A DNA stretch of 38,338 bases from Betaproteobacteria bacterium (GTDB lineage: Bacteria; Pseudomonadota; Gammaproteobacteria; Burkholderiales; SG8-41), in contig CANKUB010000035.1 of NCBI GenBank assembly GCA_947486575.1, positions 1-38,338 on the forward strand, in the 5' to 3' direction. Under the pieces are notes generated by a model. The model was not told the DNA's origin. It saw only the letters and a list, made by a program, of their open reading frames with translations, and searched no databases. Shown one piece after another: positions 25,406 through 32,689 of this stretch. Made by a program: the position numbers and the translations under genes. Positions within the stretch are counted from its first letter, which is position 1. The number at the start of each line of letters is the position of its first letter.

Positions 25406-25942
25406 ATGACAGTGCAATTGCTGGATCCGACTACCGAAATTTCGGGTCGGCGAATTAACTATGTGCCTCGGCCCAAGTCGTTAAAGGGCCTGCGTGTGGG
25501 GCTTATCGACAACACCAAGCATAACTCTGACCAGCTGCTGATGCGCATTGCGGACATACTCGAAAAAGAGCATGGCACCACGTCGCGCGTCATCCGCCGC
25601 AAGAAGAGTTCCGGCGCCGCGCCGCACGCGGAAATCATCGAGGAATACAAAGGCAACGTGGATGTTATCGTTGCCGGCGTTGGTGATTGAGGGTCATGCA
25701 GCTCGGGCAGTGTGCTCGACAGCATCGTATTTGAACAGCAAGGTATTCCTTCCGCGTCAATCATCACGCACGTGTTCAGGGCCACCGGCAACGCGATGGC
25801 ACGCACGTGGGGACTCGAAGGTTTCCGTTTTCTCGAAATGCCGCATCCGATTGCCAATCTCACCGATGCGCAGCTCGATCAGCGCGCCAAAGAGATCGCG
25901 CCGGAAGTGGTGAAGCTGCTGATGGAAGGGCAGGTCGGCTAG
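25406..25942 (+). CDS. UGSC-family selenoprotein, UGA 25688-25690 read as selenocysteine
   Basis: The frame runs from ATG 25406 (AAAAGGAGA upstream) to TAG 25942 and contains one in-frame TGA at 25688-25690. Read through, it encodes 178 residues with Sec at 95. The context VIVAGVGD-U-GSCSSGSVLDS is the defining U-G-S-C motif of the known UGSC family, in which U may be Cys in other species. Reading stays convincingly protein-like after the TGA (DSIVFEQQGIPSASIITHVF, FLEMPHPIANLT). A SECIS-like hairpin follows the codon. U95 and C98 form a UxxC redox-type pair, so a selenol-based redox role is plausible, but the reaction is unknown. Sec insertion needs selABCD elsewhere in the genome. Conventional gene calling would give a false 94-residue product. 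Confidence 0.88.
25696..25725 (+). promoter_or_regulatory. Candidate bacterial SECIS element
   Basis: The upper stem CGGGC (25704-25708) pairs with GCTCG (25714-25718), including one G-U pair. It encloses the five-base loop AGTGT, with G25710 and T25711 in the loop. A lower stem ATGC/GCAT (25696-25699 with 25722-25725) is separated by a small internal loop. The loop G lies 20 bases after the UGA, within the spacing known for bacterial SelB-bound hairpins. The fold was made by eye. Confidence 0.6.
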
Positions 25943-25961
25943 TTACTGGCGACTGACGCAG

Positions 25962-26001
25962 CGGCCACGCAAGGCATCGTGCCTTTCGTGGCCGTTTTTT
26001 T
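25962..26001 (+). terminator. Strong Rho-independent terminator after the selenoprotein gene
   Basis: The stem CGGCCACG/CGTGGCCG is extended by AAGGCA/TGCCTT after a C-T mismatch, has a TCG loop and is followed by seven T residues. It sits 19 bases after the stop at 25942 and confirms that transcription continues through the internal UGA to the full-length end. Confidence 0.92.
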
Positions 26002-26040
26002 GTGGGCAAGATGGATCGTTACGAATCAAGTGGAGCAGGC

Positions 26041-27006
26041 ATGAACAACGTCACTTTTGCTATGGCAATCGGCGTATTTTTCGGGCTGCCTAGCGTGGCG
26101 GCAGCACAGGCGTATCCCGCGAAGACGGTGCGTATCATCGCGGGGTTCCTGCCGGGTGGATTTGCAGATACCGCCAGTCGCATTGTGGCGCAGCAACTGA
26201 GCATTGCGTGGGGGCAGCCGGTGATCGTCGAAAATCGCCCTGGCGCGAACGGCCTGATCGCTGGCGACATCACGGCAAAATCGGCGCCCGATGGTCATAC
26301 CTTGTTCATGTCGTCTGCGGGTCTGACGATCAACCCTTTGCTCTATACACGGCAGCAGCGTGATCCCCTGAAAGACTTCACTGCGGTGTCGCTGGTAGCG
26401 GGCATCCCCAACGTGCTGGTGGCGCATCCGTCGGTGCCCGCTAAAAACGTTAATGAACTGCTTGCGATTGCGCGGTCCCGTTCGGGCGCCCTAACACAGG
26501 CATCGGCCGGCACGGGCTCTCCGGGACATCTTTCCGGTGAACTATTGCAACTGATCGCGAACGTGAAATTTATCCACGTGCCGTATAAAGGTTCCAGCCC
26601 AGCGCTGATCGATGTGATGGGCGGACACGTGGATTTGTCATTTCCGTCCATTTCATCGTCGGTGGCCTTGGTTAAAGAGCGCAAATTGCGCGGTGTGGGA
26701 GTAACCATGACCAAACGCTCGCCGCTGCTACCGGAAGTACCGGCCATCAGCGAAAGCGTACCCGGCTATGAGATGGTGGGCTGGTACGGTCTGGTTGGCG
26801 CGGTGGGTATGCCAAAAGACGTTACGGCAAAAATTAATGCAGAGGTCGCGCGCATGCTCACCGTGGCGGATGTGCGCGAACGTTTTCTGCGCGAAGGCGC
26901 TGTACCCATAGGCGGTACGCCGGAGGAATTCACCGCGTTTCTGGCCCAGGATCAGGTGAAATGGGTCAAGGTGATCAAGGCAGCAAACATCAAACCCAGC
27001 GAGTAG
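26041..27006 (+). CDS. Bug/TctC-family periplasmic solute-binding receptor (copy 4)
   Basis: A receptor of 321 residues with signal FAMAIGVFFGLPSVAAAQA, cleaved near residue 21. Motifs are KTVRIIAGFLPGGFADTASRIV, VIVENRPGANGLIAGDI, SAPDGHTLFMSSAG, IHVPYKGSSPALIDVMGGHVD and ERFLREGAVPIGGTPEEFTAF. The frame is open to an earlier ATG at 26002 that touches the terminator T-run; ATG 26041 with GGAG is the sound choice. Because it begins just after a strong terminator it must have its own promoter in the short 26002-26040 gap or upstream. It converges with the dUTPase gene, whose stop is five bases away, with no terminator between. Confidence 0.92.
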   Translation: MNNVTFAMAIGVFFGLPSVAAAQAYPAKTVRIIAGFLPGGFADTASRIVAQQLSIAWGQPVIVENRPGANGLIAGDITAKSAPDGHTLFMSSAGLTINPLLYTRQQRDPLKDFTAVSLVAGIPNVLVAHPSVPAKNVNELLAIARSRSGALTQASAGTGSPGHLSGELLQLIANVKFIHVPYKGSSPALIDVMGGHVDLSFPSISSSVALVKERKLRGVGVTMTKRSPLLPEVPAISESVPGYEMVGWYGLVGAVGMPKDVTAKINAEVARMLTVADVRERFLREGAVPIGGTPEEFTAFLAQDQVKWVKVIKAANIKPSE

Positions 27007-27010
27007 TTCG

Positions 27011-27691
27011 CTAGGTCAATTTGCCCGCAGCCTGCAATTCGTCATAGCGTGCTGCCAGCGCGCGATATAGTGCATCGGGCAAACCCTCGCCGGTGGTGCT
27101 CATCGAATCCAGCATCGCCGCCATGTGCACATTGTCTTCCGCACCATCCCAGTGTTTTTTGTATTCGCCCGTCTTGTAACCGCGATCCTGGCGGAAATGG
27201 TTCAGCACGTTCTTGGAAACATATTCCCTGCACAGCGCCTCCGCCGTCAATTCGACCGCAGCGAACAACTCCACCACCAGCGGCATGCACAGCCTGCGCA
27301 CAGCGGACAACGCCGAGAGCAATTCAAGCTGCTGGCGCATATCCAGCCTAGTCAGATCGTAGTGCGTGCCGTCAAATGTGACGGCATCGCCGGATGTCCA
27401 GTCGGCTGCTATCGCTTGCGCAGCGGCAGCATGATTGCCGTCCGCGCGCAGCAAGTATTCCGACAATACAAAATGCCAGATGTCGATCAACTCAATGCGC
27501 AGTTGCGGCATATCGGGCGACTGCTTTTTCCACCATTTCCAGCCGTAGTGTTCAAGTGCCTCGGTCGCTTCCACCAGCACGGCGCGCAAATAGGCGTGGC
27601 GTTTGGAGAGCCAGTCCGGGTCGATTTTCTGATTCATGCTGTCCTGCAATTCCAGCATGGCGAGCAGCATGGCATTGTTTGGGGCTTTCAT
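27011..27691 (-). CDS. dUTP diphosphatase, dimeric all-alpha type
   Basis: A 226-residue all-alpha NTP pyrophosphatase of the dimeric dUTPase family (MazG superfamily), as known from Campylobacter and trypanosomatids. The metal-binding helices carry EATEALEHYGWKWWKK and ELIDIWHFVLSE. The C-terminal signature KNVLNHFRQDRGYKTGEYKKHWDG is typical. It hydrolyses dUTP to dUMP and PPi, keeping uracil out of DNA. Most Burkholderiales use the trimeric Dut, so this is either a substitute or a second, acquired enzyme. It stands alone on the minus strand and is divergent from the DUF599 gene. Confidence 0.88.
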   Translation of the reverse strand: MKAPNNAMLLAMLELQDSMNQKIDPDWLSKRHAYLRAVLVEATEALEHYGWKWWKKQSPDMPQLRIELIDIWHFVLSEYLLRADGNHAAAAQAIAADWTSGDAVTFDGTHYDLTRLDMRQQLELLSALSAVRRLCMPLVVELFAAVELTAEALCREYVSKNVLNHFRQDRGYKTGEYKKHWDGAEDNVHMAAMLDSMSTTGEGLPDALYRALAARYDELQAAGKLT

Positions 27692-27782
27692 GGATATTGG
27701 CTTTCGGCTTTTACAAGATTGAGCGGCGGATTGTACGCGAGGCGCTCTGATGTGAGTTCGTTTGAATTACAATCAACGCATC

Positions 27783-28514
27783 ATGACAAATCCTGTTTTT
27801 TTAAGCGCGTTCGATCTCACCTGGGCAGACCTTGCGGCAGTGCTGCTGTTTGCCGGCGGCTGGATCGCTTACGTCTACTTCGCGGATTCGCAGGGCCAGC
27901 GCGTACCGAGCCTGCATACCAGCATGGATCGCTTTCGCCGCCAGTGGATCGTGCAGATGATCGGCCGCGACAATCGCATGATGGATGTCAACGTGATGCG
28001 CAATATTACGCGTAGCTCACAGTTTTTTGCCTCGACCACCATGCTGATATTAGGTGCACTGATCGCGGCGATGGGTTATGTGCCGCAGGCTCAGGACTTG
28101 GTGTCGGGTCTGCCGTTTACCGTCAAGGCTTCGGCACGACTGCTCGAAATCAAATTGTTGTTGATGGTGGTGATTTTTGTGGTGGCGTTTTTCAAGTTTT
28201 CGTGGGCGATACGGCAGCTGAATTTTTGCGGCATTCTGATGGCGGCCACACCCAAAACACCGGTGGGCGACCCTGAGCAACTGGCGGCGCATATCAATCG
28301 CATTGCGCGCATCACCTCGTACGCAGGATCAAATTTCAATCACGGTTTACGCTCGTATTATTTCGCGCTGGCGGCCATGGCTTGGCTGTTACATCCATGG
28401 CTGATGGTGGTTGCTACGTTCGGCGTGATCTACATTCTGCACCATCGTGAATTCAAATCGAAAACGCTGCTGGCGCTGGTGGATGAAGATACGTCGGCCG
28501 AATTGAAAATCTGA
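27783..28514 (+). CDS. DUF599 family membrane protein
   Basis: A 243-residue inner-membrane protein with about four hydrophobic spans (near residues 12-30, 84-105, 124-148 and 197-222). Motifs are DLAAVLLFAGGWIAYVYFAD, RDNRMMDVNVMRNITRSSQFFASTTMLILG and NFNHGLRSYYFALAAMAWLL, all typical of DUF599. The function is unknown. The frame extends to a TTG at 27762; ATG 27783 gives a better N-terminus. It converges with the cyclase gene, and the short gap between them carries a copy of the AT-rich motif. Confidence 0.85.
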   Translation: MTNPVFLSAFDLTWADLAAVLLFAGGWIAYVYFADSQGQRVPSLHTSMDRFRRQWIVQMIGRDNRMMDVNVMRNITRSSQFFASTTMLILGALIAAMGYVPQAQDLVSGLPFTVKASARLLEIKLLLMVVIFVVAFFKFSWAIRQLNFCGILMAATPKTPVGDPEQLAAHINRIARITSYAGSNFNHGLRSYYFALAAMAWLLHPWLMVVATFGVIYILHHREFKSKTLLALVDEDTSAELKI

Positions 28515-28520
28515 AATATC

Positions 28521-28540
28521 GTAAGATATTGTTTTAAAAC
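28521..28540 (+). repeat. AT-rich intergenic motif copy between convergent genes
   Basis: GTAAGATATTGTTTTAAAAC lies between the stops of the DUF599 and cyclase genes. It matches the 19-mer at 18122 and 30564 at most positions. A convergent gap should hold no promoter, which argues against a simple promoter role for the motif. Confidence 0.5.
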
Positions 28541-28548
28541 AACAATCG

Positions 28549-29208
28549 CTACGTTACTTTAGCGTAACTCGACAGCACCACGTCGTCGTACTTCAGGCGA
28601 AACGCGCCGCCCACACCTGCGGGCAAATCGGATATCGCTTCAAGCTGTGCGTGTTTGGGCAGATCCACGGCATCGGCGACTGCGCTACTGATGAGAATTT
28701 CGTGTGCGGTGGCGACATCTTCGCCGAGCTTGCATGCGGTGTTGACCTCTGCGCCGTAAACATCCTGATCGCCGATGCGCAACACATCGCCGTAACCGAT
28801 GCCAATGCACAGCAGCACTTTTTCTTCGGGCGTCAGATGTTCGCTGTGGCTACGACAGCGATTTTGCATGGCGATAGCGCTGCGCACGGCGTCATCGACA
28901 CTGCGGTAAATCACCATTAAGCTGTCGCCTTCAGTCTTGAGCAGAATGCCGTTGCCGTGTTGAATCACCGGCACCAGCAGTCGGTGCGATTCGTAGATTG
29001 TTTGCAGAAAATGAATAATGCCGAACTTCGCTACGCTGCGCGAAAAACCCGAAAGATCGGTGTAGAGCACTGCGCGTTTTTCGCCAAACAGATTCCAGAT
29101 GCGTTTGTCGAGGCGTTCCTTGTTGGCGCCGGGCTTGAGCCGTTCTTCGATTAACAGCTCAAGCCGGTCTTCCGAGGCCCGTGAGCCGATTTGCCGGACG
29201 AATGCCAT
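28549..29208 (-). CDS. Adenylate/guanylate cyclase catalytic-domain protein (class III)
   Basis: A 219-residue soluble protein with one class III cyclase domain (about 42-210). The metal-binding aspartates are D51 (YTDLSGFS) and D95 (KTEGDSLMVIY). K91 sits where the purine-selecting lysine of adenylate cyclases lies. The segment DVYGAEVNTACKLGED gives the transition-state Asn156, but Lys160 replaces the usual Arg of NxxxR. KLGED is shared by a proteobacterial subgroup, so activity may be retained. There is no sensor or membrane domain. AGGAG precedes the ATG. It is divergent from the second LVIVD gene, with 95 bases between them. Confidence 0.88.
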   Translation of the reverse strand: MAFVRQIGSRASEDRLELLIEERLKPGANKERLDKRIWNLFGEKRAVLYTDLSGFSRSVAKFGIIHFLQTIYESHRLLVPVIQHGNGILLKTEGDSLMVIYRSVDDAVRSAIAMQNRCRSHSEHLTPEEKVLLCIGIGYGDVLRIGDQDVYGAEVNTACKLGEDVATAHEILISSAVADAVDLPKHAQLEAISDLPAGVGGAFRLKYDDVVLSSYAKVT

Positions 29209-29303
29209 GAATATCTCCTTGACGGCGGGTTGACGGTGCGTCGGTTTTCAATAAAGATGTATTGTAAATCATCAAAATGTTCTACCCATAAAGGAAAACA
29301 ATA

Positions 29304-30536
29304 ATGAGCAAAGCCAAAGGCGTTAGAGAAGTTGCCTACGTAGACGTGCGTCAGGCGGGGGGCCACAGTCATGCGCATACGCACGATCAATTCGGGCAGC
29401 AGGCATGGTTTGATTGCGCGGGCGGAGGTCAAGTGGTGGTGCAAGGCAAAACGGCGTACGTCGGCAACATGCGCAATCCGGCCGGCACGCTGGTGATTGA
29501 TGTATCCGACCCCAAGCACCCCAGACAGATCGGCGAAATCAATATGCCCACCGGCACGCATTCGCACAAGGTGCGCGTGCACGGCGATATCATGATCACC
29601 AACCGCGAGGTGCTGGGCGGACACGCACTGAAAGGCGAAGTGCCGCCAGCGGGTTATACCGGTGGTCTGTCGATCTGGGATATTTCTAATCCGGCTAAGC
29701 ACAAACTGATTACGAATTGGGACGCCACCGACAAGAGTGCGGCCAACTACGCGCGCGGCGTGCATCGTTTCGATTTCGATGGCCGCTACGCTTACATCTC
29801 GCCGACGATGGACGGCTATCTCGGCAACATCGTAGTGATCCTCGATTTGATCAACCCGGCCAAGCCGGTGGAAGTCGGCCGCTGGCACATGCCGGGCCAG
29901 TGGACAGCCGGCGGCGAAACGCCCACGTGGAAAGGCTCGCATCACAAATGCCATCACCCGCTGCGCCAGGGCAATCGTCTCTACACGAGTTATTGGTACG
30001 GCGGCTTTGTGATTCTCGACATCGAAGACATGTCTAAGCCGAAACTCATTTCGCACGTAGACTGGAGCCCGCCGTTCCCGTGGCCCACGCACACCTGTCT
30101 GAAAATGCCGTTCAAAATACAAGGCCGCGACATCATGGTGGTGTCGGATGAAGACGTAGGCCGTCTCGAAGGTTGTGATACGCCGTATCCCGCCGCTTTT
30201 CTGTGGGTGGTGGATATTTCGGACGAGAAAAATCCCGTGCCGATTTCATCGTTTCAGCTGGAAGATATGCCCGATGAACCGCAACCGGCGATGACGGGTT
30301 GTCATCAGCCGTGTGAAATTGTGACTGGAACCGAAATTCCCGTGGCGTGGTTTGCCAATGGCTTGCGCATTATTGATATCGCTAAACCGCATGCGCCGAA
30401 GGAAGTGGCTTACTTCATGCCAGATGTACCGCCGGGGTGTCCGCGTGTGCAGAGTAATGATGTTACCGTGGATGATCGCGGATTGATTTATTTGTTGGAT
30501 CGGGTGCGAGGGTTGCATATATTGGAGCGGGTTTGA
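29304..30536 (+). CDS. LVIVD repeat-containing beta-propeller protein, paralogue
   Basis: A 410-residue relative of the 2987-4237 protein. Repeats include LVIDVSDPKHP (63-73), SIWDISNPAKH, VVILDLINPAKP, VILDIEDMSKP and LRIIDIAKPHAP, giving about six or seven blades. Histidine clusters stand out: HSHAHTHD at 21-28, THSH near 85 and SHHKCHH near 215. These could bind a metal and hint at a catalytic role rather than a purely structural one. No signal peptide is present, so it is cytosolic. AAGGA precedes the ATG. The following gene, 68 bases on, is a D-2-hydroxyacid dehydrogenase, echoing the dehydrogenase-LVIVD pair at 2037-4237. Confidence 0.8.
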   Translation: MSKAKGVREVAYVDVRQAGGHSHAHTHDQFGQQAWFDCAGGGQVVVQGKTAYVGNMRNPAGTLVIDVSDPKHPRQIGEINMPTGTHSHKVRVHGDIMITNREVLGGHALKGEVPPAGYTGGLSIWDISNPAKHKLITNWDATDKSAANYARGVHRFDFDGRYAYISPTMDGYLGNIVVILDLINPAKPVEVGRWHMPGQWTAGGETPTWKGSHHKCHHPLRQGNRLYTSYWYGGFVILDIEDMSKPKLISHVDWSPPFPWPTHTCLKMPFKIQGRDIMVVSDEDVGRLEGCDTPYPAAFLWVVDISDEKNPVPISSFQLEDMPDEPQPAMTGCHQPCEIVTGTEIPVAWFANGLRIIDIAKPHAPKEVAYFMPDVPPGCPRVQSNDVTVDDRGLIYLLDRVRGLHILERV

Positions 30537-30563
30537 TATCTCGTCCCTTACGAAGAATTTTTG

Positions 30564-30582
30564 TAAGTAATTGTTTTTAAAG
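30564..30582 (+). repeat. AT-rich 19-mer, identical to 18122-18140
   Basis: TAAGTAATTGTTTTTAAAG occurs 23-41 bases ahead of the D-2-hydroxyacid dehydrogenase start, followed by AATAATAATTT. It could supply part of a promoter or a leader structure here; its presence in a convergent gap elsewhere makes that uncertain. Confidence 0.65.
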
Positions 30583-30604
30583 AATAATAATTTAGAGTGC
30601 CGAT

Positions 30605-31588
30605 ATGAACATCACCGTCCTCGACGACTACCAGAATATGGTGCGCAGCCTTGAAGCCTACAAACTCGTCGCCCATCACAACGTAACCATCTGGAACGAT
30701 CACACCAAAAACGAAGACGTTCTCGCCGAGCGCTTGAAAGATGCCGAAGCGCTGGTGCTGATCCGCGAGCGCACGCCAATCCGTGCGCCGCTGATTGCGC
30801 GCTTGCCGAAACTCAAGCTCATCAGTCAGCGCAGTGTATATCCGCATGTCGATGTTCCAGCGCTGACTGAGCGCGGGATTTTGCTGTGCTCGGATATGCA
30901 TCCAGGTCGGCCTTCGTATGCGACTGCGGAATTGACCTGGGGGCTGGTGCTGGCAGCGATGCGCAAGATTCCGCAGGAGGTTGCGGCACTGAAGGCGGGC
31001 CGTTGGCAATCGACCATGGGCCTGGGTCTCAAGGGCAAGACGCTGGGTATCTATGGCTACGGGCGGATCGGTGCGGTTGTGGCTGGATACGGCAAGGCCT
31101 TTGGCATGAAAGTGCTGGTCTGGGGACGCGAGGGTACGATCGAGCGCGCGAAGGCTGATGGCTACTCGGCAGCGCGCAGCAAAGAGGCTTTTTTTGAAGA
31201 GTGCGATGTGATCTCGCTGCACATGCGGCTGGTGGATGGCACACGTGGCATCGTCAAGGCCGCCGATCTGGCGCGCATGAAGCCGACAGCGCTGATCGTG
31301 AACACCAGCCGTGCGCCGCTGATCGAAAGCGGTGCGCTTGAGGCTGCATTGAAGCTCGGTCGCCCCGGCATGGCAGCGGTGGATGTGTTTGAAACCGAGC
31401 CGGTTCTGGGTGCTGCGCATCCACTGATCGCGATGGATAACGCCGTTTGCACGCCGCACATAGGCTACGTGGAGCGCGGCGGTTACGAAGGGCAATTCAC
31501 CAGTTCGTTTGGCCAGATTATTGCTTACCTCGAAGGCAAGTCGGTTAACATGGTGAATCCAGAGGCGTTGGACCACGCACGCAAGTGA
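30605..31588 (+). CDS. D-2-hydroxyacid dehydrogenase family protein
   Basis: An NAD(P)-dependent dehydrogenase of 327 residues. The nucleotide motif GYGRIG is at 151-156. The catalytic set is R236 (NTSRAPLI), E265 (DVFETEP) and H285 (TPHIGYV), all present. It interconverts a 2-keto acid and a D-2-hydroxy acid; the phosphoglycerate/glyoxylate type cannot be told apart by eye. ISQRSVYPHVDV replaces the common IxxxGxGxDNID, which suggests a non-standard substrate. It follows the LVIVD gene and precedes three tandem Bug genes (76-base gap), so an uptake-and-oxidation route for a hydroxy acid is a reasonable guess. The ribosome binding site is weak. Confidence 0.92.
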   Translation: MNITVLDDYQNMVRSLEAYKLVAHHNVTIWNDHTKNEDVLAERLKDAEALVLIRERTPIRAPLIARLPKLKLISQRSVYPHVDVPALTERGILLCSDMHPGRPSYATAELTWGLVLAAMRKIPQEVAALKAGRWQSTMGLGLKGKTLGIYGYGRIGAVVAGYGKAFGMKVLVWGREGTIERAKADGYSAARSKEAFFEECDVISLHMRLVDGTRGIVKAADLARMKPTALIVNTSRAPLIESGALEAALKLGRPGMAAVDVFETEPVLGAAHPLIAMDNAVCTPHIGYVERGGYEGQFTSSFGQIIAYLEGKSVNMVNPEALDHARK

Positions 31589-31664
31589 TGGGCGTCTCTG
31601 CGCTTGTACGCCGCCGGGCTGGTTTTGCGTTAGTTGTACTGTCTGAATCACACGAAAGAAAATC

Positions 31665-32654
31665 ATGAAATCGACTATCGCTGCATTATGGGTAGCGGCC
31701 TGCGCGGGCACAGCGTTTGCGCAAGCGGTTCCGGGCGCCCAAGCTGACGCGGCAGCTGGTTACCCCAACAAGCCCGTGCGCTGGGTGATTCCGTTTACGC
31801 CCGGTGCATCCAATGATGTGATCGGACGCCTGATCGCGGGCAAGCTGACAGAGTCAATGGGCCACCAGTTTGTGATCGACAACCGCGGTGGCGCGGGCGG
31901 GCTGATCGGCGGCGAAACGGTGGCGCGGGCGCTGCCCGATGGCTATACGTTGATTTTGGCGAATCCCGGGCCCAGCGTAAACGCGCCGCTTTTGTCCAGC
32001 CGCGCGCCGTACAAGCCTGACGATTTCGCCAACGTGATTTACATCGGTTACGCGCCACTGATTTTGATTACCAACACGAATTTTCCCCCGCGTACTGGCA
32101 AAGAGCTGGTGGATTACGCCAAGGCCAATCCCAAAAAAGTGTCGTGGGCTTCATCGGGCATCGGCAGCAGCCTACACATTGGTTTGGCCGTGTATCTGGG
32201 GGCAACCGGCGCACCGATGGCGCACGTGCCGTACAAAGGCACGGCACCCGCGCTGACCGACATTATTGGCGGACAAATTCAGGGTATGCATACCACCACG
32301 GTGAGTGCCGAATCCGTGATTAAAGCGCAGCGCGTGCGCGTCATCGGCATTGCGAGCGCCAAACGATCGCCATTGCTGCCCGATGTGCCGACATTGGCCG
32401 AAGGCGGCATCAAGGACGCGGAAGCGGTGGTGTGGTTTGGCATGGCCGCACCGCTGAAAACGCCCAAGCCGATCATTGACAAACTCAATCGCGAAATCAA
32501 TCGCATTCTGACATTGGCCGACGTGAAGGCACGGCTAGATCAACTGGGCCTGGAAGTGCAGGGCGGCACGCCGGAAGACATGGATAAATTCGTGCGCGGC
32601 GAAGCAGCCAAGCTGAACCGACTGATCAAGGCCGGATTGCTGAAGCCCGATTAA
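31665..32654 (+). CDS. Bug/TctC-family periplasmic solute-binding receptor (copy 5)
   Basis: A receptor of 329 residues and the first of three in tandem. The signal is ALWVAACAGTAFAQA, cleaved near residue 20. Motifs are KPVRWVIPFTPGASNDVIGRLI, FVIDNRGGAGGLIGGET, ALPDGYTLILANPGPSVNAPL, AHVPYKGTAPALTDIIGGQIQ and VVWFGMAAPLKTPKPI. PGASNDV with Asn in place of the usual Thr/Ser before Asp, and KPDDFANV in place of DPxxDFxPV, set it apart from its neighbours. The 35-base gap to copy 6 suggests an operon. Confidence 0.92.
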   Translation: MKSTIAALWVAACAGTAFAQAVPGAQADAAAGYPNKPVRWVIPFTPGASNDVIGRLIAGKLTESMGHQFVIDNRGGAGGLIGGETVARALPDGYTLILANPGPSVNAPLLSSRAPYKPDDFANVIYIGYAPLILITNTNFPPRTGKELVDYAKANPKKVSWASSGIGSSLHIGLAVYLGATGAPMAHVPYKGTAPALTDIIGGQIQGMHTTTVSAESVIKAQRVRVIGIASAKRSPLLPDVPTLAEGGIKDAEAVVWFGMAAPLKTPKPIIDKLNREINRILTLADVKARLDQLGLEVQGGTPEDMDKFVRGEAAKLNRLIKAGLLKPD

Positions 32655-32689
32655 CGGAGCACGTTAAATAAATATATTTCGAGGAAAAT

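Noticed and set aside
25406-25690. Reading the gene as a complete 94-residue protein or as a pseudogene with a nonsense mutation
   Set aside because: The UGA falls exactly at the U of the UGSC motif, the frame continues with conserved-looking sequence to a stop just before a strong terminator, and a SECIS-like hairpin follows. A random nonsense mutation would not be expected at that codon.
30548-31711. A 387-codon minus-strand frame opposite the D-2-hydroxyacid dehydrogenase gene
   Set aside because: The plus strand carries a complete enzyme with all catalytic residues; the minus frame has no domain and spans the intergenic gap.
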